Part shown: in pieces, positions 26,167 through 36,300 of the stretch
Numbering within the stretch: the first letter of the stretch is position 1
Layout: each line of letters begins with the position of its first letter
DNA from: Thalassotalea sp. HSM 43
GTDB taxonomy: Bacteria; Pseudomonadota; Gammaproteobacteria; Enterobacterales; Alteromonadaceae
Direction of reading: 5' to 3'
Assembly: GCF_004752005.1 (NCBI RefSeq)
Contig: NZ_CP038493.1
Coordinates: forward strand, 3,682,302-3,746,301
Length of the DNA stretch: 64,000 bases
The notes under the pieces: generated by a model
What the model saw: the letters and a program-made list of their open reading frames with translations, nothing else
What the model was told of the DNA's origin: nothing
The model's database searches: none
Translations under genes and position numbers: made by a program

Positions 26167-28197
26167 ATGAAGCCAAGTTCTTTGCGTAAGTTTGGTAAAA
26201 GCCCGGTTGCTAAAAGCGTCGCAGCGGGTCTGCTGTTTCTTAGCGCCATGCCTTCCCATGCTGTCCGATTCGATGTAGGTGAATTTGAAGTATCGTTTGA
26301 TTCTACCTTTTCTTACGGTGAAAGTTACCGAATAGAAAATCGTGATTGGAGTAATCTCACCGCCAAGTCTAACAACCTTAAAAACAACCTTGATTGGATG
26401 AACAATAGTTACAGCCAAGGTCAGGTTTGGGCGTTGCCTGGTTCGTATTCAAGTAATGGTGATTTGGGTAACCTGAATTACGATTCTGGTGAAGCTTTTT
26501 CAAAAACATTAAAAGGTTCGCATGAACTGGATATTCGTTACGCCGCAGATATCGGTGATTTCGGTTTCTTTGGTCGTGGTATGTATTTCTATGACTTTGA
26601 AATGATGGACAACGATCGTCCATACGTGAATCCGTTAACCGGTGAATCATATAGCCCATGTGATGATGACGACGCTAAAGACGAAATTTGTCGCGATATT
26701 CGCTTACTTGACGCGTTTGTTTACGCCGATTTGTATTTTGGTGATGTGCCAGTAAGTATTCGTGTCGGTGACCAACTTATCGGTTGGGGTGAGTCGACTT
26801 TGATCGCGCACGGTATTTCAGAAATCAACCCAGTTGATATCGCTCGTTTAAGAGCACCTGGTGCCGAACTTAAAGAAGCCTTTATTCCATTTGGTGCTGT
26901 TTGGGCATCTGTTGGTGTAACGGAAAACTTCAATATTGAAGCCTTCTACCAATACCGTTGGGAGCAATCAATTCTTCCAGCCCCAGGCAGTTATTTTTCT
27001 ACCAATGATTTCGCCGGTTCTGGTGGTTACAACAACAATATTCAGTTAGGTTTTGGTGGTACAGCCGATATCAACTTGCAAGAGTTAGTAGCCCAGTTAA
27101 ATGAACTCGGTGATTCACTGACCGGTACTCCGGCAGATTTCGCCAAGCTAGGCGATTATATCGATTTAGCACGTGCGGCTACGTTAACGCCAGAAAATGA
27201 AAAGGGTGAAATTGAGCCTGAAGATGGCGGTCAGTATGGTTTGAAATTCTCGTATTTCTTCCCTGAATTAAACGATACTGAATTAGCGCTATATTACGTT
27301 AACTATCATTCTCGTCGTCCGGTAATCTCTGGTCAAACAGCGGACTTTGGAACCCCAGCGCTGGCAGCGGATTTGGCGCAGTTAAATGCTGGCATCACGG
27401 AAGACAATATCACTAACCTTAACGCCTATGCGAAAGCATTATTTATCTACCCTGAAGACATCAACATGTATGGCTTGAGCTTTAACACCACCATAGGTGT
27501 TACATCGGTAGCGGGTGAAGTGTCATACCGTGAAGATGAGCCACTACAAATTGATGACGTTGAATTACTGTTTGCTGCTGTTCCAGAGCAACTTGCTGCG
27601 GCAGGTCTGGCACCACTTGACGGTATTTCACAGATGGACGATATTCCGCCAGGCGAATTAGCACAAGGTTATATCGAGCTAGATACGATTCAAGCACAAA
27701 TCACGCTAACTAATTTGTGGGGGCCAACATTTGGCGCTGGCCAATTTACCACTTTACTAGAGGTTGGTGGTATCAGTATTCAGGACATGCCATCGCATGA
27801 TGAATTACGTCTAAATGGCCCAGGTGGCGCCCGTTCAGGAACTCCGCTGTCGCAAGATGGTCGAATGGTATTGTTTGGTGGCACAGAAACCAACCCATTC
27901 CCAAGTGATAGTGCCTGGGGTTATCGCGTGTTGGCGAAATTAGATTACAACGATGTATTCTGGGGCATTAATGTCGCACCTCGTGTGGTGTTCTCGCATG
28001 ATGTTAATGGTATTACACCAGATCCACTATTTTTATTTGTTGAAGAGAGAAAGTCAGTTTCCGCTGGCGTTTCATTTGATTATCAAAGCCGATGGTCCGC
28101 TGATATAAACTACAACGCGTTTTTTGACGGTGTAGGTACAACCAATCGGATCGAAGACCGTGACTTTGTCTCGTTTAACATCAAGTACTCAATCTAG
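26167..28197 (+). CDS. DUF1302 family outer-membrane beta-barrel protein
   Basis: A 676-residue exported protein. The signal peptide ends near MPSHA-VRFDVGEFEVSFDSTFSYGESYR. The rest is rich in alternating beta strands with Tyr/Phe at strand ends, and it finishes in an outer-membrane-type C-terminus (RDFVSFNIKYSI). DUF1302 segments include RVGDQLIGWGESTLIAHGISEINPVD and the closing SADINYNAFFDG. Members are predicted outer-membrane channels and almost always occur with DUF1329, as here. It is the first of four genes with short gaps (8 bp to the next). Confidence 0.93.
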   Translation: MKPSSLRKFGKSPVAKSVAAGLLFLSAMPSHAVRFDVGEFEVSFDSTFSYGESYRIENRDWSNLTAKSNNLKNNLDWMNNSYSQGQVWALPGSYSSNGDLGNLNYDSGEAFSKTLKGSHELDIRYAADIGDFGFFGRGMYFYDFEMMDNDRPYVNPLTGESYSPCDDDDAKDEICRDIRLLDAFVYADLYFGDVPVSIRVGDQLIGWGESTLIAHGISEINPVDIARLRAPGAELKEAFIPFGAVWASVGVTENFNIEAFYQYRWEQSILPAPGSYFSTNDFAGSGGYNNNIQLGFGGTADINLQELVAQLNELGDSLTGTPADFAKLGDYIDLARAATLTPENEKGEIEPEDGGQYGLKFSYFFPELNDTELALYYVNYHSRRPVISGQTADFGTPALAADLAQLNAGITEDNITNLNAYAKALFIYPEDINMYGLSFNTTIGVTSVAGEVSYREDEPLQIDDVELLFAAVPEQLAAAGLAPLDGISQMDDIPPGELAQGYIELDTIQAQITLTNLWGPTFGAGQFTTLLEVGGISIQDMPSHDELRLNGPGGARSGTPLSQDGRMVLFGGTETNPFPSDSAWGYRVLAKLDYNDVFWGINVAPRVVFSHDVNGITPDPLFLFVEERKSVSAGVSFDYQSRWSADINYNAFFDGVGTTNRIEDRDFVSFNIKYSI

Positions 28198-28205
28198 AGG
28201 TAGAC

Positions 28206-29570
28206 ATGAAAAAAATTACAAGCTTATCTTTAGCAGTGACCTTGGCATTATGTTCAGCGTCATCTATAGCTAAGGTTTCGCCGGAAGAGGCAGCCAAGCT
28301 AGGTAAAGAATTAACGCCTATGGGCGCGGAAACCGCTGCTAATGCAGACGGTTCGATTCCAGCCTGGACTGGCGGTATTACACAGGCTCCGGCTGGCTAC
28401 ACTGTTGGTGATCATCACCCAGACCCGTACCCAGAAGATAAAGTGCAATATACGGTAACTGCGCAAAACGCAGCGCAATACAAAGATATTTTGACTCCGG
28501 GTCAAATGAAATTGTTTGAACTGTATCCTGAGACATTCAAAATGAATGTCTATCAGACTCGCCGCAGTGCGTCATACCCACAGCATGTATATGATGAAAC
28601 CGTTAAAAATGCGACCCGTTCAGAATTGATTCGTGACGGTAACGGTATCACTAAAGCGGCTGTTGGCGTACCGTTCCCAATTCCACAAAGCGGTTTGGAA
28701 GCGATTTGGAACCATACCTTACGTTACCGTGGTGAGCGTATCGCTCGCGAAGGTGGTCAGGCAGCGCCTACCGCTAGCGGTGATTACACTTACATTGGTT
28801 TTGATGAATCGTTGATCATTCCTTACGGTGTTCAAGGCGCAAGCTATGAAGACTTGGAAAAGACCAATATTCTGTTTAAGTTTAAGCAAAAAGTGTCAGA
28901 GCCAGCACGTTTGGCTGGTACTGCATTGCTTGTACACGAAACAATGGATCAGGTGAAAACGCCTCGTCAGGCATGGACATACAATACAGGTCAACGCCGT
29001 GTACGTCGTGCGCCAAACGTTGCTTATGATGCACCAGGTACAGCGTCAGATGGTTTACGTACAACCGATGACTTTGACATGTTTAACGGCGCACCAGATC
29101 GTTATACATGGGAGTTAAAAGGTAAGCAGGAATTATTGATTCCATATAACGATTACCGTTTGCACAGCGACTCAGTTAAATACGATCAAATTCTTAAGAA
29201 AGGCCATATCAACTCTGACTTGGTTCGCTACGAGAAACACCGTGTTTGGGTTGTGGAAGCAAAACTTAAAGATGGCACCAGCCATGTATACAAAACCCGC
29301 GTTTTCTACATTGACGAAGACAGCTGGCAAGTATCGGTTTCTGACATGTACGATAACCGCGATCAGTTGTATCGTGTAGCGCAAGCACATGGCTTGAATT
29401 ACTACGAATTACCGGCGCAATGGTCTACACTTGAGGTGTATCACGATCTTAACTCTCGCCGTTATATCGCGATTGGTCTAGATAATGAGCACAATATGTA
29501 CGATTTTGCTCCTAAAGTTAAAGACCGTGACTTTACTTCTTCGGCGTTGCGTCGAGAAGGACGTCGCTAA
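28206..29570 (+). CDS. DUF1329 family periplasmic protein
   Basis: A 454-residue exported protein: signal peptide KKITSLSLAVTLALCSASSIA, then the DUF1329 pattern AAKLGKELTPMGAETAANADGSIPAWTGG, YNTGQRRVRRAPNVAYD, DRYTWELKGKQELLIPYN and HRVWVVEAKLKDGTSHVY. Later parts suggest a half-barrel lipid-binding fold of the LolA/LolB type; this is inference. It is thought to act as periplasmic carrier or adaptor for the DUF1302 barrel, but no substrate is known to me. A 140-bp gap precedes the next gene. Confidence 0.93.
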   Translation: MKKITSLSLAVTLALCSASSIAKVSPEEAAKLGKELTPMGAETAANADGSIPAWTGGITQAPAGYTVGDHHPDPYPEDKVQYTVTAQNAAQYKDILTPGQMKLFELYPETFKMNVYQTRRSASYPQHVYDETVKNATRSELIRDGNGITKAAVGVPFPIPQSGLEAIWNHTLRYRGERIAREGGQAAPTASGDYTYIGFDESLIIPYGVQGASYEDLEKTNILFKFKQKVSEPARLAGTALLVHETMDQVKTPRQAWTYNTGQRRVRRAPNVAYDAPGTASDGLRTTDDFDMFNGAPDRYTWELKGKQELLIPYNDYRLHSDSVKYDQILKKGHINSDLVRYEKHRVWVVEAKLKDGTSHVYKTRVFYIDEDSWQVSVSDMYDNRDQLYRVAQAHGLNYYELPAQWSTLEVYHDLNSRRYIAIGLDNEHNMYDFAPKVKDRDFTSSALRREGRR

Positions 29571-29711
29571 CCGACAAACTGATTATAATAAACGGTTGGC
29601 TTGGCCAACCGTTTTTTTTGCTTACGTGAACACTCATCCGATGTCTTGAGTATTGTGCCATATACGTGTATAAGTGAGCAGAATAGATAACCTGAGTAGG
29701 TACTGCTTTTA

Positions 29712-30713
29712 ATGAACAAAACAATAACAAGTTGTTTGCTCGCGTTACTTGTCTTAATGACAGGCAAGGTATGGGCGAATGATGCAGAAATGCAACCTTT
29801 AGCAAGTAAGTCTTTAATGTTAGATGTGATTAAAGTGAACAGTGAGACTTTGATTGCTGCCGGAGAGCGAGGTCATATTCTGACTTCAAATGATGGCGAA
29901 AACTGGCAACAAACCGCTGTTCCAACCCAATCGACAATCAATAAACTTTTCTTTTTAAATGAGCAAACCGGCTGGGCGGTTGGTCATGATTCAGTGATAT
30001 TACACACCACTGATAGTGGTAAAAGCTGGCAATTGCAAAACTATAAGCCTGAACTCGAACGACCTTTATTTGATTTGATGTTCTTCGATGCCAATAACGG
30101 TATCGCGGTAGGCGCCTATGGTTTTATGTATCGCACCCAAGATGGCGGCAAGACGTGGCAGGAAGAATATCACTTAGAGCTGCTCAATGAAGACGACCAA
30201 TTGTATTTGGAAGATCTTAAGCTTGAAGATCCTGAGTTTTACAAAGAAGAAATTGGCAGCATTTTGCCACATTTCAATGCCTTGTATATGCATCAAAACG
30301 AGTTATTTCTAGCAGGTGAAATTGGCTTGATGGCTAAAAGCGGTGATTGGGGTAAAACCTGGCAATTGCTTGATGAAGTGTATATCGGCTCATTTTTCGA
30401 TATCGCTGTGGTTAAGGGCAATGTGATGTTGGCAGCAGGTCTGCGTGGCAATTTGTTTTACAGTGAAGACAACGGCACGCAATGGCAGCACGTTGAGATT
30501 GATTCCATTGCCTTGTTAAACGGTATCGTGACGAATGATAATGGCAAGGTCTTTGTCTTAGCCAATGCCGGTGTATTGCTAGCCAGTGATGATGGCAAAC
30601 AGTTTACCTTGACCACTGAAAAAGACGGTAAGGCGCTTATTGCGGGAGTTTGGTTTAACGATAAACTCGTCGTCGCTTCAGAAGTTGGAATGAAAGTTCT
30701 GGATGTACAATAA
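29712..30713 (+). CDS. YCF48/BNR-repeat periplasmic protein
   Basis: A 333-residue exported protein (signal peptide ends near GKVWA-NDAEMQ). It has about six BNR/Asp-box-like repeats (TSNDGENWQQ, TTDSGKSWQ, TQDGGKTWQE, SGDWGKTWQ, SEDNGTQW, SDDGKQF), indicating a beta-propeller related to the photosystem II assembly factor YCF48. In non-photosynthetic bacteria this family often lies beside RND exporters, here coupled by a TAATG overlap. It probably helps assemble or couple the exporter to its partners; that is inference. Confidence 0.9.
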   Translation: MNKTITSCLLALLVLMTGKVWANDAEMQPLASKSLMLDVIKVNSETLIAAGERGHILTSNDGENWQQTAVPTQSTINKLFFLNEQTGWAVGHDSVILHTTDSGKSWQLQNYKPELERPLFDLMFFDANNGIAVGAYGFMYRTQDGGKTWQEEYHLELLNEDDQLYLEDLKLEDPEFYKEEIGSILPHFNALYMHQNELFLAGEIGLMAKSGDWGKTWQLLDEVYIGSFFDIAVVKGNVMLAAGLRGNLFYSEDNGTQWQHVEIDSIALLNGIVTNDNGKVFVLANAGVLLASDDGKQFTLTTEKDGKALIAGVWFNDKLVVASEVGMKVLDVQ

Positions 30714-33040
30714 TGATATTTAAAAAATTCTTGAATCACTTTGAGCGCAACCTGTTTCGATTTCGATTTACGGTGTTGGGCGTTTTCCTTTTTATTACCG
30801 GTTACTTGCTGGCTCAAGCGACCAATATTCGTCTTGATGCCTCATTTGAAAAAAATATCCCTCTGCAACACAGCTACATGCAGACTTACCTTAAACACCA
30901 AACAGACTTTGGTGGTGCCAATAATGTCTTGATATCGGTATGTAATACCGATGGTGATATTTTTAACGAACCATTTTTCTCGACCTTAAAAGGCGTGCAC
31001 GACCAGTTGTTTTTTATTCCTGGCGTCAATCGTATTTTGGTTAACTCTTTGTATTCACCATCGACGCGTTTTGTTGAAGTGGTCGAGGATGGCTTTGCCG
31101 GTGGGCCGGTCATTCCTGCGGACTTTAAACCCAATAAACAGGGTTTAGCGACGGTTAAGAGTAATATTGAAAAGGCCGGTATCGTCGGCTCAGTGGTCTC
31201 TGATGACTACAGTTGTGCCATGGTTAAAGCGTCTCTGATGGAAATGGATCCACAGACCGGCGAGAAACTTGATACCCTAAAAATCTCCAAGCAATTGGAG
31301 GACGAAATCCGTGGCAAGTTTGAAAAAGACAATATCAGTATTCACATTATTGGATTTGCCAAAATGGTCGGTGATATTGCTAACGGTGCACAAGGTGTTG
31401 TGACCTTCTTTGCCATCGCCATCGCCATTACTGCGGTTATGGTCTATCTGTTCTGTAAATCGATCACCTTAACACTGTTGCCAATAACCTGTTCGCTTAT
31501 TGCGGTTATATGGCAAATGGGCATGCTCACCGAGCTCGGTTTTGGTCTTGATCCGATGTCAATTTTGGTACCGTTTTTGGTGTTCGCCATCGGTGTGTCT
31601 CATGGTGTGCAGATGATCAACGCCATATCCAAAGAAGTGGCTAAAGGCAACAACGCTAAGCAAGCGGCACAACAGTCATTTAGACGTCTGTTGGTACCAG
31701 GCGGTATTGCGTTGCTATCAGATACCGTAGGCTTCTTAACCTTATTGGCGATTGATATCGGCATTATCCGTGAATTAGCAATCACCGCGTCGTTGGGTGT
31801 TGGCTTGATTATCTTTACCAACTTGGTGCTGTTACCTGTGCTGGTGTCGTTTGTTCGCTTTGATCAAGAAGAGCAAAGAAAAATTATCGAGAATGCCGAT
31901 CACAAATTGATGAATCGCTTGTTATGGAAGAAAGCCGCGATTGTTAGCTCACCGAAAGCTGCGGGCATCATTCTGGCGGTTACAGCGGTGTTGTTCCTAT
32001 GGGGCTTTAATCAGAGTGAAAAGTTAAAGATTGGCGAATTGCATGCCGGTGCTCCTGCCTTGCATGAAAGCTCTCGCTATAATCAGGACACGTTCTTAAT
32101 AACCGATAAATATGCCATCAGCGTTGATTACATGTCGGTGGTTGTCGAGACCTACAGTGACTCTTGTATTAATCATGAGGTACTGGAAACCATTGATACC
32201 ATGCAATGGCGACTAGAGAACATTGACGGCGTACAATCAGCAGTATCGTTGGCGACAGTTGCGAAAAAAGTTAATTCGAACTTCAACGAAGGCAATAAAC
32301 GTTGGCATGTATTACCGCGTAATTCATCATCTTTGGTGCAATCTATTGCCTTGGTGCCAACCACCAGTGGTCTGTTAAACACAGATTGTAGTGCGATGCC
32401 GATTATCTTGTTTATGGAAGATCACAAAGCGCAAACCATCGAACGCGTGGTTGATGCGGTAAAATTGAATCTTGCAGAATTAAGCACCGATGAGATTCAG
32501 TTTAAACTGGCGTCAGGCCCAGTGGGTGTTATGGCGGCGACAAACGAAGCCGTTGCCGAAGCACAGTTACCTATGATGCTGTATGTCTATGCGGCGGTTA
32601 CCTTATTGTGTTTGATTAGCTTTCGCTCTGTGAGAGCGACGATAGTCGTTATCGTGCCTCTGTATGTTGTATCAACATTAGCTCAAGCGCTAATGACATT
32701 TCTTGATATCGGTCTGACGGTGTCAACATTACCAGTCATTGCTCTTGGTGTTGGTATCGGGGTCGATTACGGTATTTATATTCTATCGACCATGAGTCAG
32801 CGCCTGAAAATGGGTGAGTCGATGGCGGATGCATATCTTGGCGCATTAAAAGAGCGGGGCAGTGCGGTATTGATCACCGGTGTGACGTTAGCAATTGGTG
32901 TCTCTACTTGGTTCTTTTCAGCACTGAAATTCCAAGTCGACATGGGCATCTTGTTGACCTTTATGTTTCTGGTAAACATGTTGGCGGCAATAATTATTTT
33001 GCCAGCACTTTCAACGTTCCTATGGAAAAGAAAAAACTGA
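30713..33040 (+). CDS. RND superfamily (MMPL/HPN-type) exporter
   Basis: A 775-residue inner-membrane transporter with the RND layout: one N-terminal helix, a large periplasmic loop, five helices (about residues 225-390), then a second copy of this unit ending about 775. The SSD-like stretch LDPMSILVPFLVFAIGVSHGVQMINA and the later ALGVGIGVDYGIYILS match the transmembrane core of MMPL/hopanoid-type transporters. These move lipids or sterol-like molecules rather than drugs. There is no membrane-fusion protein or TolC homologue in the cluster; the DUF1302/DUF1329 pair may fill that role. Confidence 0.92.
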   Translation: MIFKKFLNHFERNLFRFRFTVLGVFLFITGYLLAQATNIRLDASFEKNIPLQHSYMQTYLKHQTDFGGANNVLISVCNTDGDIFNEPFFSTLKGVHDQLFFIPGVNRILVNSLYSPSTRFVEVVEDGFAGGPVIPADFKPNKQGLATVKSNIEKAGIVGSVVSDDYSCAMVKASLMEMDPQTGEKLDTLKISKQLEDEIRGKFEKDNISIHIIGFAKMVGDIANGAQGVVTFFAIAIAITAVMVYLFCKSITLTLLPITCSLIAVIWQMGMLTELGFGLDPMSILVPFLVFAIGVSHGVQMINAISKEVAKGNNAKQAAQQSFRRLLVPGGIALLSDTVGFLTLLAIDIGIIRELAITASLGVGLIIFTNLVLLPVLVSFVRFDQEEQRKIIENADHKLMNRLLWKKAAIVSSPKAAGIILAVTAVLFLWGFNQSEKLKIGELHAGAPALHESSRYNQDTFLITDKYAISVDYMSVVVETYSDSCINHEVLETIDTMQWRLENIDGVQSAVSLATVAKKVNSNFNEGNKRWHVLPRNSSSLVQSIALVPTTSGLLNTDCSAMPIILFMEDHKAQTIERVVDAVKLNLAELSTDEIQFKLASGPVGVMAATNEAVAEAQLPMMLYVYAAVTLLCLISFRSVRATIVVIVPLYVVSTLAQALMTFLDIGLTVSTLPVIALGVGIGVDYGIYILSTMSQRLKMGESMADAYLGALKERGSAVLITGVTLAIGVSTWFFSALKFQVDMGILLTFMFLVNMLAAIIILPALSTFLWKRKN

Positions 33041-33076
33041 TTTTCAGCAAAATGAAAGTTTTGCATAAATAATCAA

Positions 33077-33101
33077 GAAAATGGCCGAAAGGCCATTTTC
33101 T
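33077..33101 (+). terminator. terminator after the RND operon
   Basis: A perfect 10-bp stem GAAAATGGCC / GGCCATTTTC with GAAA loop; the T run after it is weak. The rest of 33041-33390 is AT-rich and contains a 15-bp palindromic stretch CAAATTATTAATTTG (33237-33251) of unknown meaning, upstream of the glutamate dehydrogenase gene. Confidence 0.75.
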
Positions 33102-33390
33102 ATTTATGGCACCTGAATATTAAATTAACCTTGATTAACAAACGCTTAATAATTGGTACTTTTACTCTAAAAAAGTTCTCGCAAAACCTTAATTTTCTTA
33201 ATAGAATTCGCCCCCGTAGTCTATCCTAATAACTAACAAATTATTAATTTGGCTTAATGCAAAGAAATGTTTTGTATTTTGTTGTGAAAGTTTAGAACAA
33301 TAATTACAACATAAGCGATTTTAAATGCCATAACAGTGGTTATCGTTTGTGTAGGTTAATAAACCTTTCGCCTATTTGAGGGTAATATTG

Positions 33391-36300
33391 ATGGCGTCAT
33401 TAGATAATCACTCATCCGTGCTTTTTACCAACGTTAAAAAGTTGATTCATGAAAAAGTACCTGCCGATACGGCCCCGTTACTTGATCAATTCACGTCGTT
33501 ATTTTACAAAAATTTGTCAGCTGACGATTTAGCTGGTCGAAACGAAAGCGACGTTTATGGTGCAACACTGAGTTTGTGGAAAGCCTTAAACTCTCGTGAA
33601 GACGATAAAGCGTTTATTCGCGTACTTAACCCTGAAGTGTCAAAAAATGGTTGGAAATCAAGCCATACCGTCGTTGAAATCATTTTGAAAGACACGCCAT
33701 TTCTAGTCGACTCGACTCGAATTGCATTGAACCGCTTAGGTTTATCGCCACATTTAATTGTCAATTGCCCGATTAATATCGTACGCGATTACAACGGTCA
33801 GGTATCGGCGTTAGGCGATGCCTCTAAATCGTTAAAAGACAGTATCACTGAAACCGTCTTTTTCATCGAAATTGACCGCCTTACCGCACAAGAGCAAATT
33901 GATACCCTTACCGCTGAATTAGCGTCAGTATACAAAGACGTGTTATCAACGGTACATGATTGGCAGGCATTGACCGGAAAGTTCAAAGATTCGATTAAAG
34001 GCTTAAGCAAATCGAAAAAGTTTGTTGATGCTGTCGACTTCAAAGAAAGCAAAGAATTTTTAGAATGGTTGTTGAATAACAACTTTACCTTTATGGGCTA
34101 CCGTCATTACACGGTGCAAGAGGTACAGGGTGACGTTGCATTGCAAGCCGACTATGATTCGAGCCTTGGCTTAATGCGTGATGCCGATGAAAGCAACGGT
34201 GTACGCATGGTGAATAGTTTGCCTGAGCAAGCGAGAGAGATGGCGCTTGGCAACAACATATTGATATTAACCAAAACCAACAGCAAATCACGCGTGCATC
34301 GTCCGGCGCACATGGATTATATCGGTATTAAACGATTTGACGACAAAGGCAATGTGGTCGCCGAAGAGCGCTACCTAGGTTTGTTTGGCAGTGCGTTTTA
34401 CAATGACAGCGCGCTTAATTTGCCGATTATCCGTCATAAAGTGCAACGTGTGTGTGATGACTCAGGATTCGCCCCTGGCTCGCACGCATTTAAAACATTA
34501 ATCAACATACTTGAAACCTATCCTCGCGATGAGATTTTGCAATCAACTGAAGAAGAGTTGGTGCAAACCGTTAAGGGCGTGTTGCAAATGCAAGAGCGCG
34601 ACGTTACCGGATTATTTGTGCGTCGTGATGTATTTGACCGTTTTTACTCGTGCATGGTCTACGTGCCGCGTGAACGTTATAACACCCAATTAAGAATTGA
34701 TACGCAAAAAGTATTACAAGATGCCTTTGGTAGTGAACATGAAGTTGAGTTCAATACTTTCTTCTCTGAATCTGTCCAGGCTCGTACTCACTACATTGTC
34801 CGTGTGGACTCAACCAAAGCAGATATCAACGTGAAAGAAATCGAACGTAACCTAAATGAAGCCGCCCGTAGTTGGGATGACAAATTTGCCGATGCCCTAA
34901 ATTCTAATAAGGGTGAAGTTCAGGGTAAAGCGTTGGCACGTAAATATGCCAGCTTCCCACAGGCCTACAAAGACGAAGTCTTACCGGGTACGGCGATTGT
35001 TGATATCGACAAGTTAGAAGCGGTGAGCGATGACAGTCCACTTGAGATGTTGTTTTATCAACCGTTGGAAGAAAAAGCGGACAGTCGTTTTGTTAAGCTG
35101 AAATTATTCCACAAAGGTGAGCCACTACATTTATCCGATGTGTTGCCGATGTTAGAGAACTTCGGTTTGCGCGTTATTGGCGAAAGCCCATACATGGTGC
35201 GCAGTAACGACGGCGAGATGTGTTGGATCCTAGATTTCTCTATGTTACTGACCGGCAATAAAGCATTTAATCTTGAACAGGTGCAAACCTTGTTCCAAAA
35301 CGCTTTTGCTAAAGTGTGGCATGGCGAGTTAGAAGATGACGGCTTTAATAAGTTGATCCTAGGCGCAGGCCTTGCAGGTCGTCAGGTTTCAATCTTACGT
35401 GCTTATGCGAAATATCAGCAGCAAATTGGCAGCACCTTCTCGCAAACGTATATTGAATCAACGTTTACGCGTTATCCAAACTTTGCCGAACTTTTGGTTA
35501 ATTTGTTCCAAATGAAGTTTGATCCAAAAGCGAAAACATCAGACAAAGCCATTCAAAAGGTGTTGGACACCATTGAAGCATCGCTTGATTCGGTGGCCAG
35601 TTTAGATGACGATCGTATCATTCGTCGTTATGTTGAAATCATCAACGCGACCATGCGTACCAACTACTTCCAAGCAAATGCTGAAGGCCAAGATAAGTCA
35701 TACGTATCATTTAAGCTCATGCCTGAATTGATCCCTGAGATGCCAAAGCCGTTGCCGAAATTTGAAATTTTTGTTTATTCACCGCAAGTCGAAGGTGTGC
35801 ACCTTCGTGGTGGCAAAGTCGCTCGTGGTGGTTTGCGTTGGTCAGACCGACGCGAAGACTTCCGTACCGAAGTACTTGGCTTGGTGAAAGCACAACAGGT
35901 TAAGAATACGGTTATCGTGCCTGTGGGGGCGAAAGGTGGTTTCTATTGTAAACAGTTACCGGTAGGTGGAACTCGTCAAGAAATCTTTGAAGCAGGTCGT
36001 GAATGTTATAAAACCTTTATTCGTGCGTTATTAGACATCACAGACAATATCGTCGGTGGTGAAGTGGTTCATCCAGAGTCAGTGGTACGTTTAGATGAAG
36101 ACGACACCTACTTAGTTGTTGCCGCTGATAAGGGCACCGCGACATTCTCTGACACCGCCAATGCCATTGCCGACGATTACGGTTTTTGGTTAGGTGATGC
36201 ATTCGCATCCGGTGGCTCGGTTGGTTACGACCACAAGAAGATGGGTATTACTGCTAAAGGCGCTTGGGAGTCAGTTAAACGTCACTTCCGTGAAATTGGC

